From: Sphingomonas sp. Y57
Lineage (GTDB): Bacteria > Pseudomonadota > Alphaproteobacteria > Sphingomonadales > Sphingomonadaceae
Assembly (NCBI RefSeq): GCF_001015195.1
Contig: NZ_LDES01000042.1
Location: 62,001 to 126,000 of the forward strand
Length of the DNA: 64,000 nucleotides
Direction of reading: 5' to 3'
The notes beneath the pieces are model-generated. The model was not told the origin of the DNA, did no database searches, and was given only the letters and a program-made list of their open reading frames with translations. Numbering within the stretch: position 1 is the first letter of the stretch; each line of letters starts with the position of its first letter. Both the position numbers and the translations under genes were made by a program. Shown here piece after piece: positions 1 through 7,787 of the stretch.

Positions 1-167
1 GCGGCGCGGCCGTCGAGCAATATGGTGCAGGCGCCGCATACGCCTTCGTCACAAGCGACATGGGTTCCGGTGAGTCCCAGTTGCTCGCGCAGCAGAACGG
101 AAAGGCGGATCGTGGCGCTCGCTTCGACGGAGATGTCGCGGCCATTGAGGCTACAGTTGATCAGCAT
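1..167 (-). CDS. [2Fe-2S] subunit of a xanthine dehydrogenase/CO dehydrogenase-family molybdenum hydroxylase (partial, 3' end outside window)
   Basis: Only the first 55 residues are inside the window. The reading frame starts with MLINCSLNGRDISVEA and reaches the plant-ferredoxin-type motif C39-x4-C44-x2-C47, written HVACDEGVCGACTILLDG, typical of the small (CoxS/XdhC-like) electron-transfer subunit of molybdenum hydroxylases. The start codon overlaps the stop codon of the FAD subunit upstream by 7 nt, so the two are translationally coupled. The catalytic molybdopterin subunit should follow further left, outside the window. The substrate (purine, aldehyde, N-heterocycle) cannot be told from this piece. 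Confidence 0.9.
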   Translation of the reverse strand, partial: MLINCSLNGRDISVEASATIRLSVLLREQLGLTGTHVACDEGVCGACTILLDGRA

Positions 168-943
168 GGCAACTCCGCCGTCGCGAGTGCCCGGCGTGCT
201 GCGGCTAGCGCCCATGCTCGGGTCGAATGTCCATCGAATATGGACGAGCGGGCGACGAGTGCATCGAGGAGAGCGGGGCCTTCCGCGGCTTCGATCCGGA
301 AGGGCTGGCACGCCCCGCCGCTGACCGTCAGCCGGGCGCGTTCGGCGTCGAGCCGAACCAGCGCCATGGCGAGCGATCTGCCGCCCGATCGCCGGCGCAA
401 TATCTCCGCGAATCCAGACCGTTCGCGCGCGGCGGGGAGGGGCAGGCGGATCGTGTTGATGAATGGCCCGTCGCCGCGTCCCGCGATCAGTTGCTCGACC
501 GATATCCGCTCGCCCCCGATCAGGGTTACCTCCGCATCATAAGCGAGCAGGAAGGTCGATATTTCCGAGGCGGGATCGGCTAGAGCAAGGCTGCCGCCCA
601 GTGTCGCCCGGTTGCGCACCGCGCTGTTGGCGACATGCGCGAAGCAGGCCGCGATTACGGGAAAGGCCTCGGCCAGTCCGGATTGGGCGGCGGCGATCGT
701 CACCATCGCGCCGATGTCGACACGTCCGGAACTCCAGTCGATCCGGCCGAGTTCGGCGATCCGGCGCAAGTCGATCAGCGTGTCCGCCGGTCTACCCGGC
801 CTATCGAGCTCGGGGATCAGCGTCTGGCCGCCGGCGAGCAACCGCGCCCCGCCTTTGTGGCGAAGAAACAGGTCGCCGGCTTCGGCGATCGTTGCGGGCA
901 GGAAATAGCCCGTCGCCGAAGGTGCGGGAACCGGATCATTCAT
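161..943 (-). CDS. FAD-binding (medium) subunit of a molybdenum hydroxylase, CoxM/XdhB-like
   Basis: 260 aa, the usual length is 260-290. Two FAD-contact motifs of the vanillyl-alcohol-oxidase/CO dehydrogenase medium-subunit fold are visible: AGGQTLIP at residues 37-44 and TLGGSLALADPASE at 114-127. The C-terminal CO dehydrogenase flavoprotein domain follows (residues about 160-255). It would pass electrons from the [2Fe-2S] subunit, whose gene overlaps its 3' end, to an acceptor in the cytoplasm. GGAGG lies about 11 nt before the ATG. No gene lies between it and the upstream PLP-enzyme gene on the same strand (158 nt gap), so co-transcription is possible but not shown. Confidence 0.88.
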   Translation of the reverse strand: MNDPVPAPSATGYFLPATIAEAGDLFLRHKGGARLLAGGQTLIPELDRPGRPADTLIDLRRIAELGRIDWSSGRVDIGAMVTIAAAQSGLAEAFPVIAACFAHVANSAVRNRATLGGSLALADPASEISTFLLAYDAEVTLIGGERISVEQLIAGRGDGPFINTIRLPLPAARERSGFAEILRRRSGGRSLAMALVRLDAERARLTVSGGACQPFRIEAAEGPALLDALVARSSIFDGHSTRAWALAAARRALATAELPC

Positions 944-1101
944 CGTCGCGCGCCCTCCTTCGCCGGCCTTTTGGCCATGTGCGATATGGTCGCCATCCTC
1001 GGCCGCCAGTCAAATCGTTCTTTGCTGGCTGAGGGCAGCCGAAAGAATGGATGGAAGGGCCTGCCTGTCCAAACTTAGCCAAATGGATAGGTCCGGTCGC
1101 G

Positions 1102-2103
1102 CTATTGCAGGCCGGTAGCCGTCCTTCCGGCTTCGACATGGGCGGCGAACCCGGCAATGTCGATATTGGCGCCGCAGACGATCACGCCGACACGCTGCCC
1201 TTGGAGTCGCCCGGCAAGCGGCCCGAGCAGGGCAGCGGTTGCTGCCGCAGCCGCTGGTTCGACGGCGAGCCGCGCCTCGCGGAACAGCAGGTTCATGCCC
1301 GCGCGCAGCTGATCGTCGGAAACCAGGACGATGTCATCGACCGATCGCCGGCAGAGGTCGAAGCTGTAAGGCAGCGAATAGGGCGGGGCGAGGCTGTCGG
1401 CGATCGTATCGATCCGGATATTGGTGGCCGGCTCGCCTTTCTCGAAGCTCCGGCGCATATTGTCGGCGCCCTCGGGTTCAACGCCGTACACCTGGCAATC
1501 CGGCATCAGCAGCTTGATCGCGGTGGACAGGCCACCGCACAGGCCACCGCCACCGATCGGGCAGATCACGGCATCGAGCGGCCCGGCCTGCTCGGCCCAT
1601 TCCAGACCGATTGTCGCGGTGCCAAGGGCGGTTCGTGGACCTTCGAACGGATGGACGAAGCTGCGGCCTTCATCGATCTCGATCTGCTTGGCACGCTCGA
1701 AGGCCAACGCGCCATTCTCGGCGATCACCACTTCCGCGCCCAGACGGCGGCAGCGCTCGACACGCGCCTGATTGGCGCTGGCAAGCATCACGACCTTCGC
1801 GGAGATGCCCAGTTCGCGTGCGGCATAGGCCGTCGCGATGGCGTGATTACCGGCACTGACGGCAGTGACGCCTCGCGCGCGCTCTTCAGACGAAAGGGCG
1901 AGCATGACGCTTACCGCGCCGCGCGCCTTGAAGGTGCCGGTCCGCTGGAACAGTTCCAGCTTCAGATTCACCTGCGTGTCAGCCCCGAGCCGGTCCACCA
2001 CCTCGTCGCATCGCCAATCGAGGGTGGGGGTGAGGGTGATGTACGGCGCGATCGCGGCGCGCGCGGATCGAATTGCATCGACCGAAAGGGCGGGGCTGCT
2101 CAT
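1102..2103 (-). CDS. PLP-dependent threonine/serine dehydratase-family enzyme
   Basis: 333 aa from the ATG at 2103, matching the about 320-330 aa of catabolic threonine/serine ammonia-lyases and related 3-hydroxyaspartate ammonia-lyases. The PLP lysine is K59 in RTGTFKARGA, the phosphate-binding glycine loop is GGGGLCGG at 184-191, and SAGNHAIA is at 83-90. There is no C-terminal ACT domain, so feedback control like IlvA is not expected. A GTG at 2178 would add 25 residues, but these do not look like the family N-terminus. In this catabolic setting it may deaminate a hydroxy-amino acid intermediate; the true substrate is not known. Confidence 0.85.
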   Translation of the reverse strand: MSSPALSVDAIRSARAAIAPYITLTPTLDWRCDEVVDRLGADTQVNLKLELFQRTGTFKARGAVSVMLALSSEERARGVTAVSAGNHAIATAYAARELGISAKVVMLASANQARVERCRRLGAEVVIAENGALAFERAKQIEIDEGRSFVHPFEGPRTALGTATIGLEWAEQAGPLDAVICPIGGGGLCGGLSTAIKLLMPDCQVYGVEPEGADNMRRSFEKGEPATNIRIDTIADSLAPPYSLPYSFDLCRRSVDDIVLVSDDQLRAGMNLLFREARLAVEPAAAAATAALLGPLAGRLQGQRVGVIVCGANIDIAGFAAHVEAGRTATGLQ

Positions 2104-2218
2104 GGCCCGAATGTGCAGTATTTCCCGCGGACGAAAGCACGGCAATCGGCCAGGTTGCCAGGTCGTTCGATCGGTCACTAGCTGAAAGGATGGATCTCAA
2201 TCTGGCTGGCCGCGACAC

Positions 2219-3616
2219 TCATCCGTCGAGAAGCTGAATCGGCAAGCGTGCTGCCGCTCGCCCGGCAACCCTTCCCATAGTTATCGCGCAGGCCAGGCCC
2301 GCGCCAGGCAGGTAGCCAGAAGCATTTGAGCCCGTGAACCCCCTGGCGCTGCCACCGCCCGCGAAGAGATTTGGCAGTCTCTTGCCATCGTTGCGGAGCA
2401 CATGCGCCTCCTGATCGATCAAAAGCCCGCCCTGGGTATGGAACAGGGCGCCAGTGACCTTCACCGCTCTGAACGGTGGGACGAGCGCAGGAGTATCGAA
2501 GACGCGCCCGAAGGCGTCCGGGCCATGGGAGGGTATCTCTGCGAGCGTGGCCGCCAGGCCCATTGGGTCGATATTGTGGGCACGGGCAAGCGATGGAATG
2601 TCGGCATAGCCCTTCAATGCCGCCACTTCGCCCAACTGCACATATTGGGGCAGGTCCGCGCAGGATGCGTGAATCCGCTCGTCGTAGACCACCCAGGCCA
2701 CGCCGCCCGGCTGAGCGATCACCCGCGCACCTTGGCCAGATATGTCGTCGAGTTCATGAGCGAACCGCCGGCCGGCACTGTTAACCTGGATCCCGCCTTC
2801 GATCAGGAAACGTGGGTTGAGATCGATCCCCTGCGGCTCGGTGAGCAAACCAAGTCCCTGATAGGCGCTCATATCCCCCACGGCACCGCCAAGCCCCATG
2901 CCGAGCAGGATGCCTTCGCCCCGATTGCCCTCCCAACCGAAGTACCGGGCCTCCGCCATGTCGGGAATATATTCGGCGATCATCCCGCGATTGCCGCCAA
3001 AGCCACAGGTGGCGAGGACAAGGGCGTCACATCCGACGGTCTCTACGGTGCCGTCCGGGCGGGAATATCGCACGGCCCGGACGATGTCCCCCTCGGCAAG
3101 GATATCGGTCACGCGGGCTTCCGTGAGGATCATGACGCCGGCGTTCTCGCATGCCGCGATCAGTCGATCCATCAGGTCGAGGCCGCTGCGCCCCGGGCTA
3201 ACGTGCAGCCGCATACGGCTATGGCCGAAGGCGGGGGGCCAATTGGTATCGAGCCGCAGCGATACGCCATGACGATCGTGAAGCCAGTCCAGGGCCGGCC
3301 CCGACTCCCGACCGACAAGCCGTGCGATTATCGGGTCGGCAGTCCCGTTGGTCTTGCGCATGACGTCATCGACGAAGCGATCCGCATCATCGTCCACGCC
3401 ATGGAGGGCCTGTTCACGCGAACCGACGGCGCACAGGGCGCCCAGCGACATGGCGCTGCTCCCGCGCGGTATGGGGCTCGCTTCCAGGACGAGGACGTCG
3501 CGCCCGGCATCGCGCGCGGCCAGCGCGGCGACGAGTCCGCAAGCTCCGCCGCCGGCAATGACGACCGGAACATGAACGGAAATGTCGTCGGGGTTGGCGG
3601 GCAGCACTGGCATCAT
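2219..3616 (-). CDS. FAD-dependent oxidoreductase, fumarate reductase/succinate dehydrogenase flavoprotein-like (FAD_binding_2)
   Basis: 465 aa. The Rossmann FAD site is VVIAGGGACGLVAALAA near residues 18-34, with a distal acidic LEA. The C-terminal FAD loop is GSARGFTGSNASGYLPGAG, typical of fumarate reductases, 3-ketosteroid dehydrogenases and tricarballylate dehydrogenase (TcuA). There are no heme or FMN domains. It is transcribed away from an MmgE/PrpD gene with 86 nt between the starts, which suggests common control. A saturation/desaturation step on a polycarboxylate or cyclic ketone is an inference. GGAGCG precedes the ATG. Confidence 0.85.
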   Translation of the reverse strand: MMPVLPANPDDISVHVPVVIAGGGACGLVAALAARDAGRDVLVLEASPIPRGSSAMSLGALCAVGSREQALHGVDDDADRFVDDVMRKTNGTADPIIARLVGRESGPALDWLHDRHGVSLRLDTNWPPAFGHSRMRLHVSPGRSGLDLMDRLIAACENAGVMILTEARVTDILAEGDIVRAVRYSRPDGTVETVGCDALVLATCGFGGNRGMIAEYIPDMAEARYFGWEGNRGEGILLGMGLGGAVGDMSAYQGLGLLTEPQGIDLNPRFLIEGGIQVNSAGRRFAHELDDISGQGARVIAQPGGVAWVVYDERIHASCADLPQYVQLGEVAALKGYADIPSLARAHNIDPMGLAATLAEIPSHGPDAFGRVFDTPALVPPFRAVKVTGALFHTQGGLLIDQEAHVLRNDGKRLPNLFAGGGSARGFTGSNASGYLPGAGLACAITMGRVAGRAAARLPIQLLDG

Positions 3617-3702
3617 TCGCGCTCCAGGGAAAAGGTTTCACAATAGGATTTTGTTGGGTTTCGCAGGCGGCTGACACGAAAACATCCCGCATCCTGGGAG
3701 GA

Positions 3703-5070
3703 ATGGAATTGGACGTTTCGCTCGAACTCGCCCGCCACGCGCTCGGACTGCGATGGGAAGACCTGTCGGCATCGTCCCGACGTGCCGCGAAAACCTTTCT
3801 GCATGATACGCTGGCGGTCGGAATGGCCGGCCGGAACGCTCCGTTCGCCGAGCAGATCCTTTCCGCGGCGGCCGGCTGGTGCGGCGACGGCGGGACGTGC
3901 CGCGTACTCGGGCGCGATATGCGTCTGCATCCGGCCGATGCGGCTTTCGTCAACGCTTTCCAGATCCACGCGCAGGAATATGATTGCGTCCACGAAGCGG
4001 CGGTCGTCCACCCCCTCGCCACGGTTGCGGCCGCGCTGCTCGCGACCGCAGACCGAGGGGAGGCCGTCTCGGGTGCGGATTTTCTCGCGGCGCTGGTTGC
4101 CGGTGTCGATGTCGCGGCCGGCCTTGGCCTCGCCGCGACGACGCCCCTGCGTTTCTTTCGTCCGGCGACCGCCGGTGTGTTCGGTTCGGTGGCGGCGATT
4201 GCCCGCTTGCGGGGGCTGGGCCTCGAGACGAGCCGCGACGCGCTGGGCTATGCACTCGCCTTCGCCGCCGGCACGATGCAGGCCCATCTGGAAGGCCTTC
4301 CGACATTGCCCGTGCAGATCGCCCAAGCCGCGAAGGCCGCCGTTCAGGCGGTCGATCTCGCCTGTGCCGGCCTTCCCGGGCCGAGAGGGTCGATCGAGGG
4401 ACCGTTCGGCTATCTCACGATGTTCGAAGAGGGTTTCGACGGCGGCCGCCTTCGCCGGAGCCTGGTCGACGGGCATCGCATCGAGGAAATCAGCTGGAAG
4501 CCTTTCCCCACGGGGCGCGCCGCTCACGGGGCGATCGTTGCCACCCAGCGGCTCGCAGGGCAGGGGATCGGAGCCGCCGACATCGAGCGTCTCGTCTATC
4601 GCGCGCCATCGCTCATCGCGCGGCTGGTGGGAAGGGAGGCCCGACCGGGAATGACGCCGGCCTATGCGCGCTTGTGCTTCCCCTGGCTGGGTGCGGTGGT
4701 CCTCACGCGCGGCTCGGTCGGTCTTGGCGATTTCGACGAGGCGGCCCGTTCGGACGTCTCGCTCCTCGAACTCGCCTCGCGTATCTCGGTGGAGGTCGAC
4801 GATAATCCCGATCCCGCGGCTTTCACCCCGGCTGTCGCGATCGCGACGCTGCGGGATGGCACCGTGGTGGAGCAGCATATCGACGCCCAGCTCGGCTCTC
4901 CCCAGCATCCGCTCAGCCAGGAGCAGCATCTCGAGAAGGCGCGAGCGTGCATGGCCTTCGCGGGCGCGGCGCATCAGCATGAGGAGCTTACCGCGCTGAT
5001 CGATGATCTGGAGCGCCAGGCCGACATCAGCGAAGCGCTCAATGGGGTTCTTCGCCCCCCGACACGTTGA
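3703..5070 (+). CDS. MmgE/PrpD family protein (2-methylcitrate dehydratase/cis-aconitate decarboxylase fold)
   Basis: 455 aa, normal for the family (about 440-480). The all-alpha N-terminal domain begins LELARHALGLRWEDL, and the family segment NAFQIHAQEYDCVHE lies near residues 84-98. The family includes 2-methylcitrate dehydratase, cis-aconitate decarboxylase and iminodisuccinate epimerase, so the reaction cannot be read from the fold alone. GGAGG lies only 1-2 nt before the ATG at 3703; a TTG at 3709 has better spacing, so the first two residues are uncertain. The 3' end overlaps the convergent SDR gene by 32 nt. Confidence 0.85.
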   Translation: MELDVSLELARHALGLRWEDLSASSRRAAKTFLHDTLAVGMAGRNAPFAEQILSAAAGWCGDGGTCRVLGRDMRLHPADAAFVNAFQIHAQEYDCVHEAAVVHPLATVAAALLATADRGEAVSGADFLAALVAGVDVAAGLGLAATTPLRFFRPATAGVFGSVAAIARLRGLGLETSRDALGYALAFAAGTMQAHLEGLPTLPVQIAQAAKAAVQAVDLACAGLPGPRGSIEGPFGYLTMFEEGFDGGRLRRSLVDGHRIEEISWKPFPTGRAAHGAIVATQRLAGQGIGAADIERLVYRAPSLIARLVGREARPGMTPAYARLCFPWLGAVVLTRGSVGLGDFDEAARSDVSLLELASRISVEVDDNPDPAAFTPAVAIATLRDGTVVEQHIDAQLGSPQHPLSQEQHLEKARACMAFAGAAHQHEELTALIDDLERQADISEALNGVLRPPTR

Positions 5071-5833
5071 GGCTTTCCGCCGTGATATAGTGCGCCTCGT
5101 CCGACGCCAGGAATGCGACAGCGAGGGCGGTATCCCTCGAAGAGCCCGGGCGCCCCATCGGTATGCGCGCCGCCATGTCCGCCAGATATTGCTCGACGGT
5201 GCGTCCGGTCATCCCTGCGAAATATTCGTTCTGCCAGGCGCCGAGACCGGTTGTCACATGGTTTGGGCAGACATTGTTGACGGTAATGCCGTGTTTTCCG
5301 AGCTCGATCGCCGCGGAACGAACGAGACCGACCAGGCCATGCTTGGACGAGCAGTAGGCCTGGGCGAAGGGGAATCCCGACTTGGCGGCCTGGCTCGCGA
5401 TGTTGATGATGCGGCCGCCTTCGGCTTGCCGCACCAGGATTTCGGCAGCCGCCTGCAATCCGAAGAAGGTACCGGTCAGGTTGACGTCGATGACGCGCTT
5501 CCAGTCGTCGACCGATACTTCCAGCAACGGCTTCATGATATTGCCGACACCGGCATTATTCACCCAGATGTCGAGCCGTCCATGGCATTCGACCGCATGG
5601 GCGGCGAGCGCGCGGACCTGATCCCTGTCGCTGACGTCGCAGGCGAAAGCGGATGCTTTGCCACCCTCCGCGACAATGGAACCGCTCACGCCGTCCACGT
5701 CGCCGTCAAGATCGGAGACGACGATGGTGGCACCTTCGGCCGCGAGGTGAGTCGCGATCGCGGCTCCCAGTCCGTTGGCGCGTCCGGAGCCGGTGACAAC
5801 GGCGACCCGACCGTCGAAGCGGCGTATAGTCAT
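5039..5833 (-). CDS. SDR-family NAD(P)-dependent oxidoreductase
   Basis: 264 aa, a classical short-chain dehydrogenase. The dinucleotide-binding motif is TGSGRANGLGAA (14-25), slightly unusual with an SGRANG stretch in place of TGxxxGIG. The structural motif NNAG is at 92-95, and the catalytic residues are S147 and Y160-x3-K164 (AYCSSK). An acidic D41 after the second strand favours NAD(H). Its start overlaps the stop of the HapK-like gene by 4 nt (ATGA), so it is the last gene of a four-gene operon. It runs 32 nt into the convergent MmgE/PrpD gene. Confidence 0.92.
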   Translation of the reverse strand: MTIRRFDGRVAVVTGSGRANGLGAAIATHLAAEGATIVVSDLDGDVDGVSGSIVAEGGKASAFACDVSDRDQVRALAAHAVECHGRLDIWVNNAGVGNIMKPLLEVSVDDWKRVIDVNLTGTFFGLQAAAEILVRQAEGGRIINIASQAAKSGFPFAQAYCSSKHGLVGLVRSAAIELGKHGITVNNVCPNHVTTGLGAWQNEYFAGMTGRTVEQYLADMAARIPMGRPGSSRDTALAVAFLASDEAHYITAESLNVSGGEEPH

Positions 5834-6129
5834 AGCGCTTCCGTAAGGATGAATGTGGCGTCCGCATGGGCAGCGAATTCGGCGGCGATGGCTGGCATCG
5901 GATCGGCGGCGACATCAACGCCGAAGCGCTCCATGTCCTTCACGTCGATGATCTCCACATATTCATAGGGTGCGGCATCGCCCGAAAGGGTGCCGGTCGT
6001 CCGGAGGACGTCAAAGGCCGCAATGGAGGGGAGACTCCGCACCGTCGGCAGATCGCGCGAGCGCGCCCAGCTCTCATATTGTTCGCGGGTCACGCCGGGT
6101 TTCAGATTGAAGAGCGCGATGATGCGCAT
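5830..6129 (-). CDS. HapK-like small protein (dimeric alpha/beta barrel)
   Basis: 99 aa from the ATG at 6129, which has a strong GGAAGGACC before it; a TTG at 6153 is the only other option. The sequence begins MRIIALFNLKPGVTREQYE and contains DLPTVRSLPS and YEYVEIIDVKDM. This resembles the REDY-like HapK family, first noted in the Hahella prodigiosin cluster, and more broadly the EthD-like ferredoxin-fold proteins. These small proteins often bind or tailor a hydrophobic substrate, but no reaction is established. It sits between a 97-aa orphan and an SDR in one operon. Confidence 0.65.
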   Translation of the reverse strand: MRIIALFNLKPGVTREQYESWARSRDLPTVRSLPSIAAFDVLRTTGTLSGDAAPYEYVEIIDVKDMERFGVDVAADPMPAIAAEFAAHADATFILTEAL

Positions 6130-6187
6130 CGATAGGTCCTTCCACAGGGACAAAGGGGCGCCGGATCGGAGGCAGGCCTTGTCTCGG

Positions 6188-6481
6188 TCAGTCCCCGGCT
6201 TCGCGCAGAGGCTCGAAGACGCGCGACAGGAATGCGCTCAGCTGCGCCTCGCGTTCGGCGTCATCGCGACGAGCGATCTTCTCGAGCTCGGCTTCGGTGG
6301 ACAGCCCCTTGTCCAACAGGAAACTGTGCAAGGTTTCGACCTGTTCGGTCTGAATCCACAGTTCGGAGGCCAGATTGAGCATTACGGGTATCAGGCGGTC
6401 GATCGCGGGATCACTGAAGAAGCGCGGTTCGCCGTCCGGGCCGTAAATCGAGGTTGGAGCATCTTCGGGCAACAAGCTCAT
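6188..6481 (-). CDS. Conserved-looking hypothetical protein in the methyltransferase-HapK-SDR operon
   Basis: 97 aa from the ATG at 6481, with AAAGGAAA about 11 nt upstream. No family is recognised. The protein is acidic and mostly helical in appearance (PAIDRLIPVMLNLASELW, then a charged stretch ELEKIARRDDAEREAQ), with no signal peptide or membrane segment. It begins 5 nt after the stop of the methyltransferase gene and is followed 58 nt later by the HapK-like gene, so it is very probably co-expressed with both. It could be an accessory subunit or a small substrate-binding partner of the methyltransferase; this is inference. Confidence 0.7.
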   Translation of the reverse strand: MSLLPEDAPTSIYGPDGEPRFFSDPAIDRLIPVMLNLASELWIQTEQVETLHSFLLDKGLSTEAELEKIARRDDAEREAQLSAFLSRVFEPLREAGD

Positions 6482-6486
6482 CTGCG

Positions 6487-7674
6487 TCAATTTCCTTTCC
6501 ATGCGCCGAACCCGAACCATTGGACGCCCTCGGCGAGCCGTCCGGTGGTTTCGCGGTTAACGTCATGATGATCGGCCTGGGCGGCGGCACGCACCGCTTC
6601 CTCGCCATATATGCCCACGCTCGGGACGACGAACTGAAGGAACTTATCCGGATCGAACCCGCCCGATGTGCACAGGTCGCGGGGATCCTCGTCCCGGAAA
6701 CCCTTATAATAGGGCTCCTTGTTGTAATAGCAGTCCCAATCGAGATAGAAACCTTCGAAGGCTCCCATCTGGCTATTGGGAGGCAGTTCCATGTTCAGCA
6801 ACAGTCCTCCCGGACGCAACACCCGGTGAGCTTCGCGAAAGAAGGCGGCACGCGTTTTCTTCGACACCTCGTGCAGGAACATCGAGCTGAAGACTATATC
6901 GAACGACTGGTCTGCGAAGCCCAGTCTTTCCGCATCCATCTGATGGAAGTGAATCTCTGCCCCCTGCATGCTGGCGCGGGCCGCCCCATAAGCCAGCCCC
7001 GGTGCCGAAACATCGATCGCGTGAACCTCCGCTTCCGGATAGGTTCGCTTCCAGGGCAGCGTGTTGTGACCGATCGTGCAGCCGACATCGAGGATCGACA
7101 GAGGCCGGAAGTCGGGGAAGGCGTGACGGATATAACCGGCCATCGACAAGCCGATATCGTCGAGGTTTCGGCCCATCAGGCCCATCGAGAATATGGCGAG
7201 ACCCTGATCATAGACGGCTCCCGCCTCCAGCGGATAATCGGGATTCCCCATATAGCCGCCTGGCATGAGATGCACGTCGAGCGCACTCACATTGCGGGGC
7301 GCGGCGAGGTCCGGATCGAGCGAGACCGAAGTGCCGTTCTCGACTTTCGCCGCTGCGCTCTCGATCGTGCCGCGCTCCCGCGCAACGACCGGACGCACGG
7401 CACTCCACACCATCTTCTGAGCCTGCACGCGACAACTGCTGTACACATTGAACGCAAAGTCGCCGCGCATCGCCGAATGAACTTCGGCGCTCGTCTCGGG
7501 CGGCCGGCCATTGGCCTTTTCGAAGGCAGGAGCAATGCGGCTGTCATAGGCGCGGCGCATATCGTGGGCGAGGTCGTTCAGAACGAAGCGCCGAAGTCCA
7601 GAGACGAACCGGCCTCGCGCGACATCCTCCGTTGTCAGCCTCGGCTGCATGGCATGTTGGAGCGTCAGCGCCAT
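6487..7674 (-). CDS. SAM-dependent class I methyltransferase with a long N-terminal domain
   Basis: 395 aa from the ATG at 7674 (GGAAGGAAGA upstream). The SAM-binding core starts near residue 192: motif I is ILDVGCTIGHNT (194-205), followed by an acidic VHAIDVS, the post-motif FDIVFSSMFLHEV, and VLRPGGLLLNMEL. About 190 residues precede the core and are not recognised; they could form a substrate-binding lid. It is the first gene of the operon leading to the 97-aa orphan, HapK-like and SDR genes. It diverges from the LysR gene with 113 nt between starts, which suggests LysR control. The acceptor substrate is unknown. Confidence 0.85.
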   Translation of the reverse strand: MALTLQHAMQPRLTTEDVARGRFVSGLRRFVLNDLAHDMRRAYDSRIAPAFEKANGRPPETSAEVHSAMRGDFAFNVYSSCRVQAQKMVWSAVRPVVARERGTIESAAAKVENGTSVSLDPDLAAPRNVSALDVHLMPGGYMGNPDYPLEAGAVYDQGLAIFSMGLMGRNLDDIGLSMAGYIRHAFPDFRPLSILDVGCTIGHNTLPWKRTYPEAEVHAIDVSAPGLAYGAARASMQGAEIHFHQMDAERLGFADQSFDIVFSSMFLHEVSKKTRAAFFREAHRVLRPGGLLLNMELPPNSQMGAFEGFYLDWDCYYNKEPYYKGFRDEDPRDLCTSGGFDPDKFLQFVVPSVGIYGEEAVRAAAQADHHDVNRETTGRLAEGVQWFGFGAWKGN

Positions 7675-7714
7675 CTTCAATCTTCCTTCCCGGTTCCGTG
7701 ACATCCGCTTGACC

Positions 7715-7729
7715 GGATGAAAACCATCC
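7715..7729. promoter_or_regulatory. Candidate operator dyad between methyltransferase and LysR genes
   Basis: GGATG-AAAAC-CATCC is a 15-bp inverted repeat in the 113-nt gap between the divergent starts at 7674 and 7788. LysR regulators commonly bind such dyads between their own gene and the target operon. The canonical T-N11-A spacing is not clear here, so the assignment is weak. Confidence 0.3.
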
Positions 7730-7787
7730 TACAGATACAAGGCTATCAGTGGGACTTTGAACCAAGAAACAAAATTGGCTTAATTTA

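Noticed and set aside
5830-6153. TTG start at 6153 for the HapK-like gene
   Set aside because: The ATG at 6129 has a strong ribosome binding site and gives the family-like beginning MRIIALFNLKPG.
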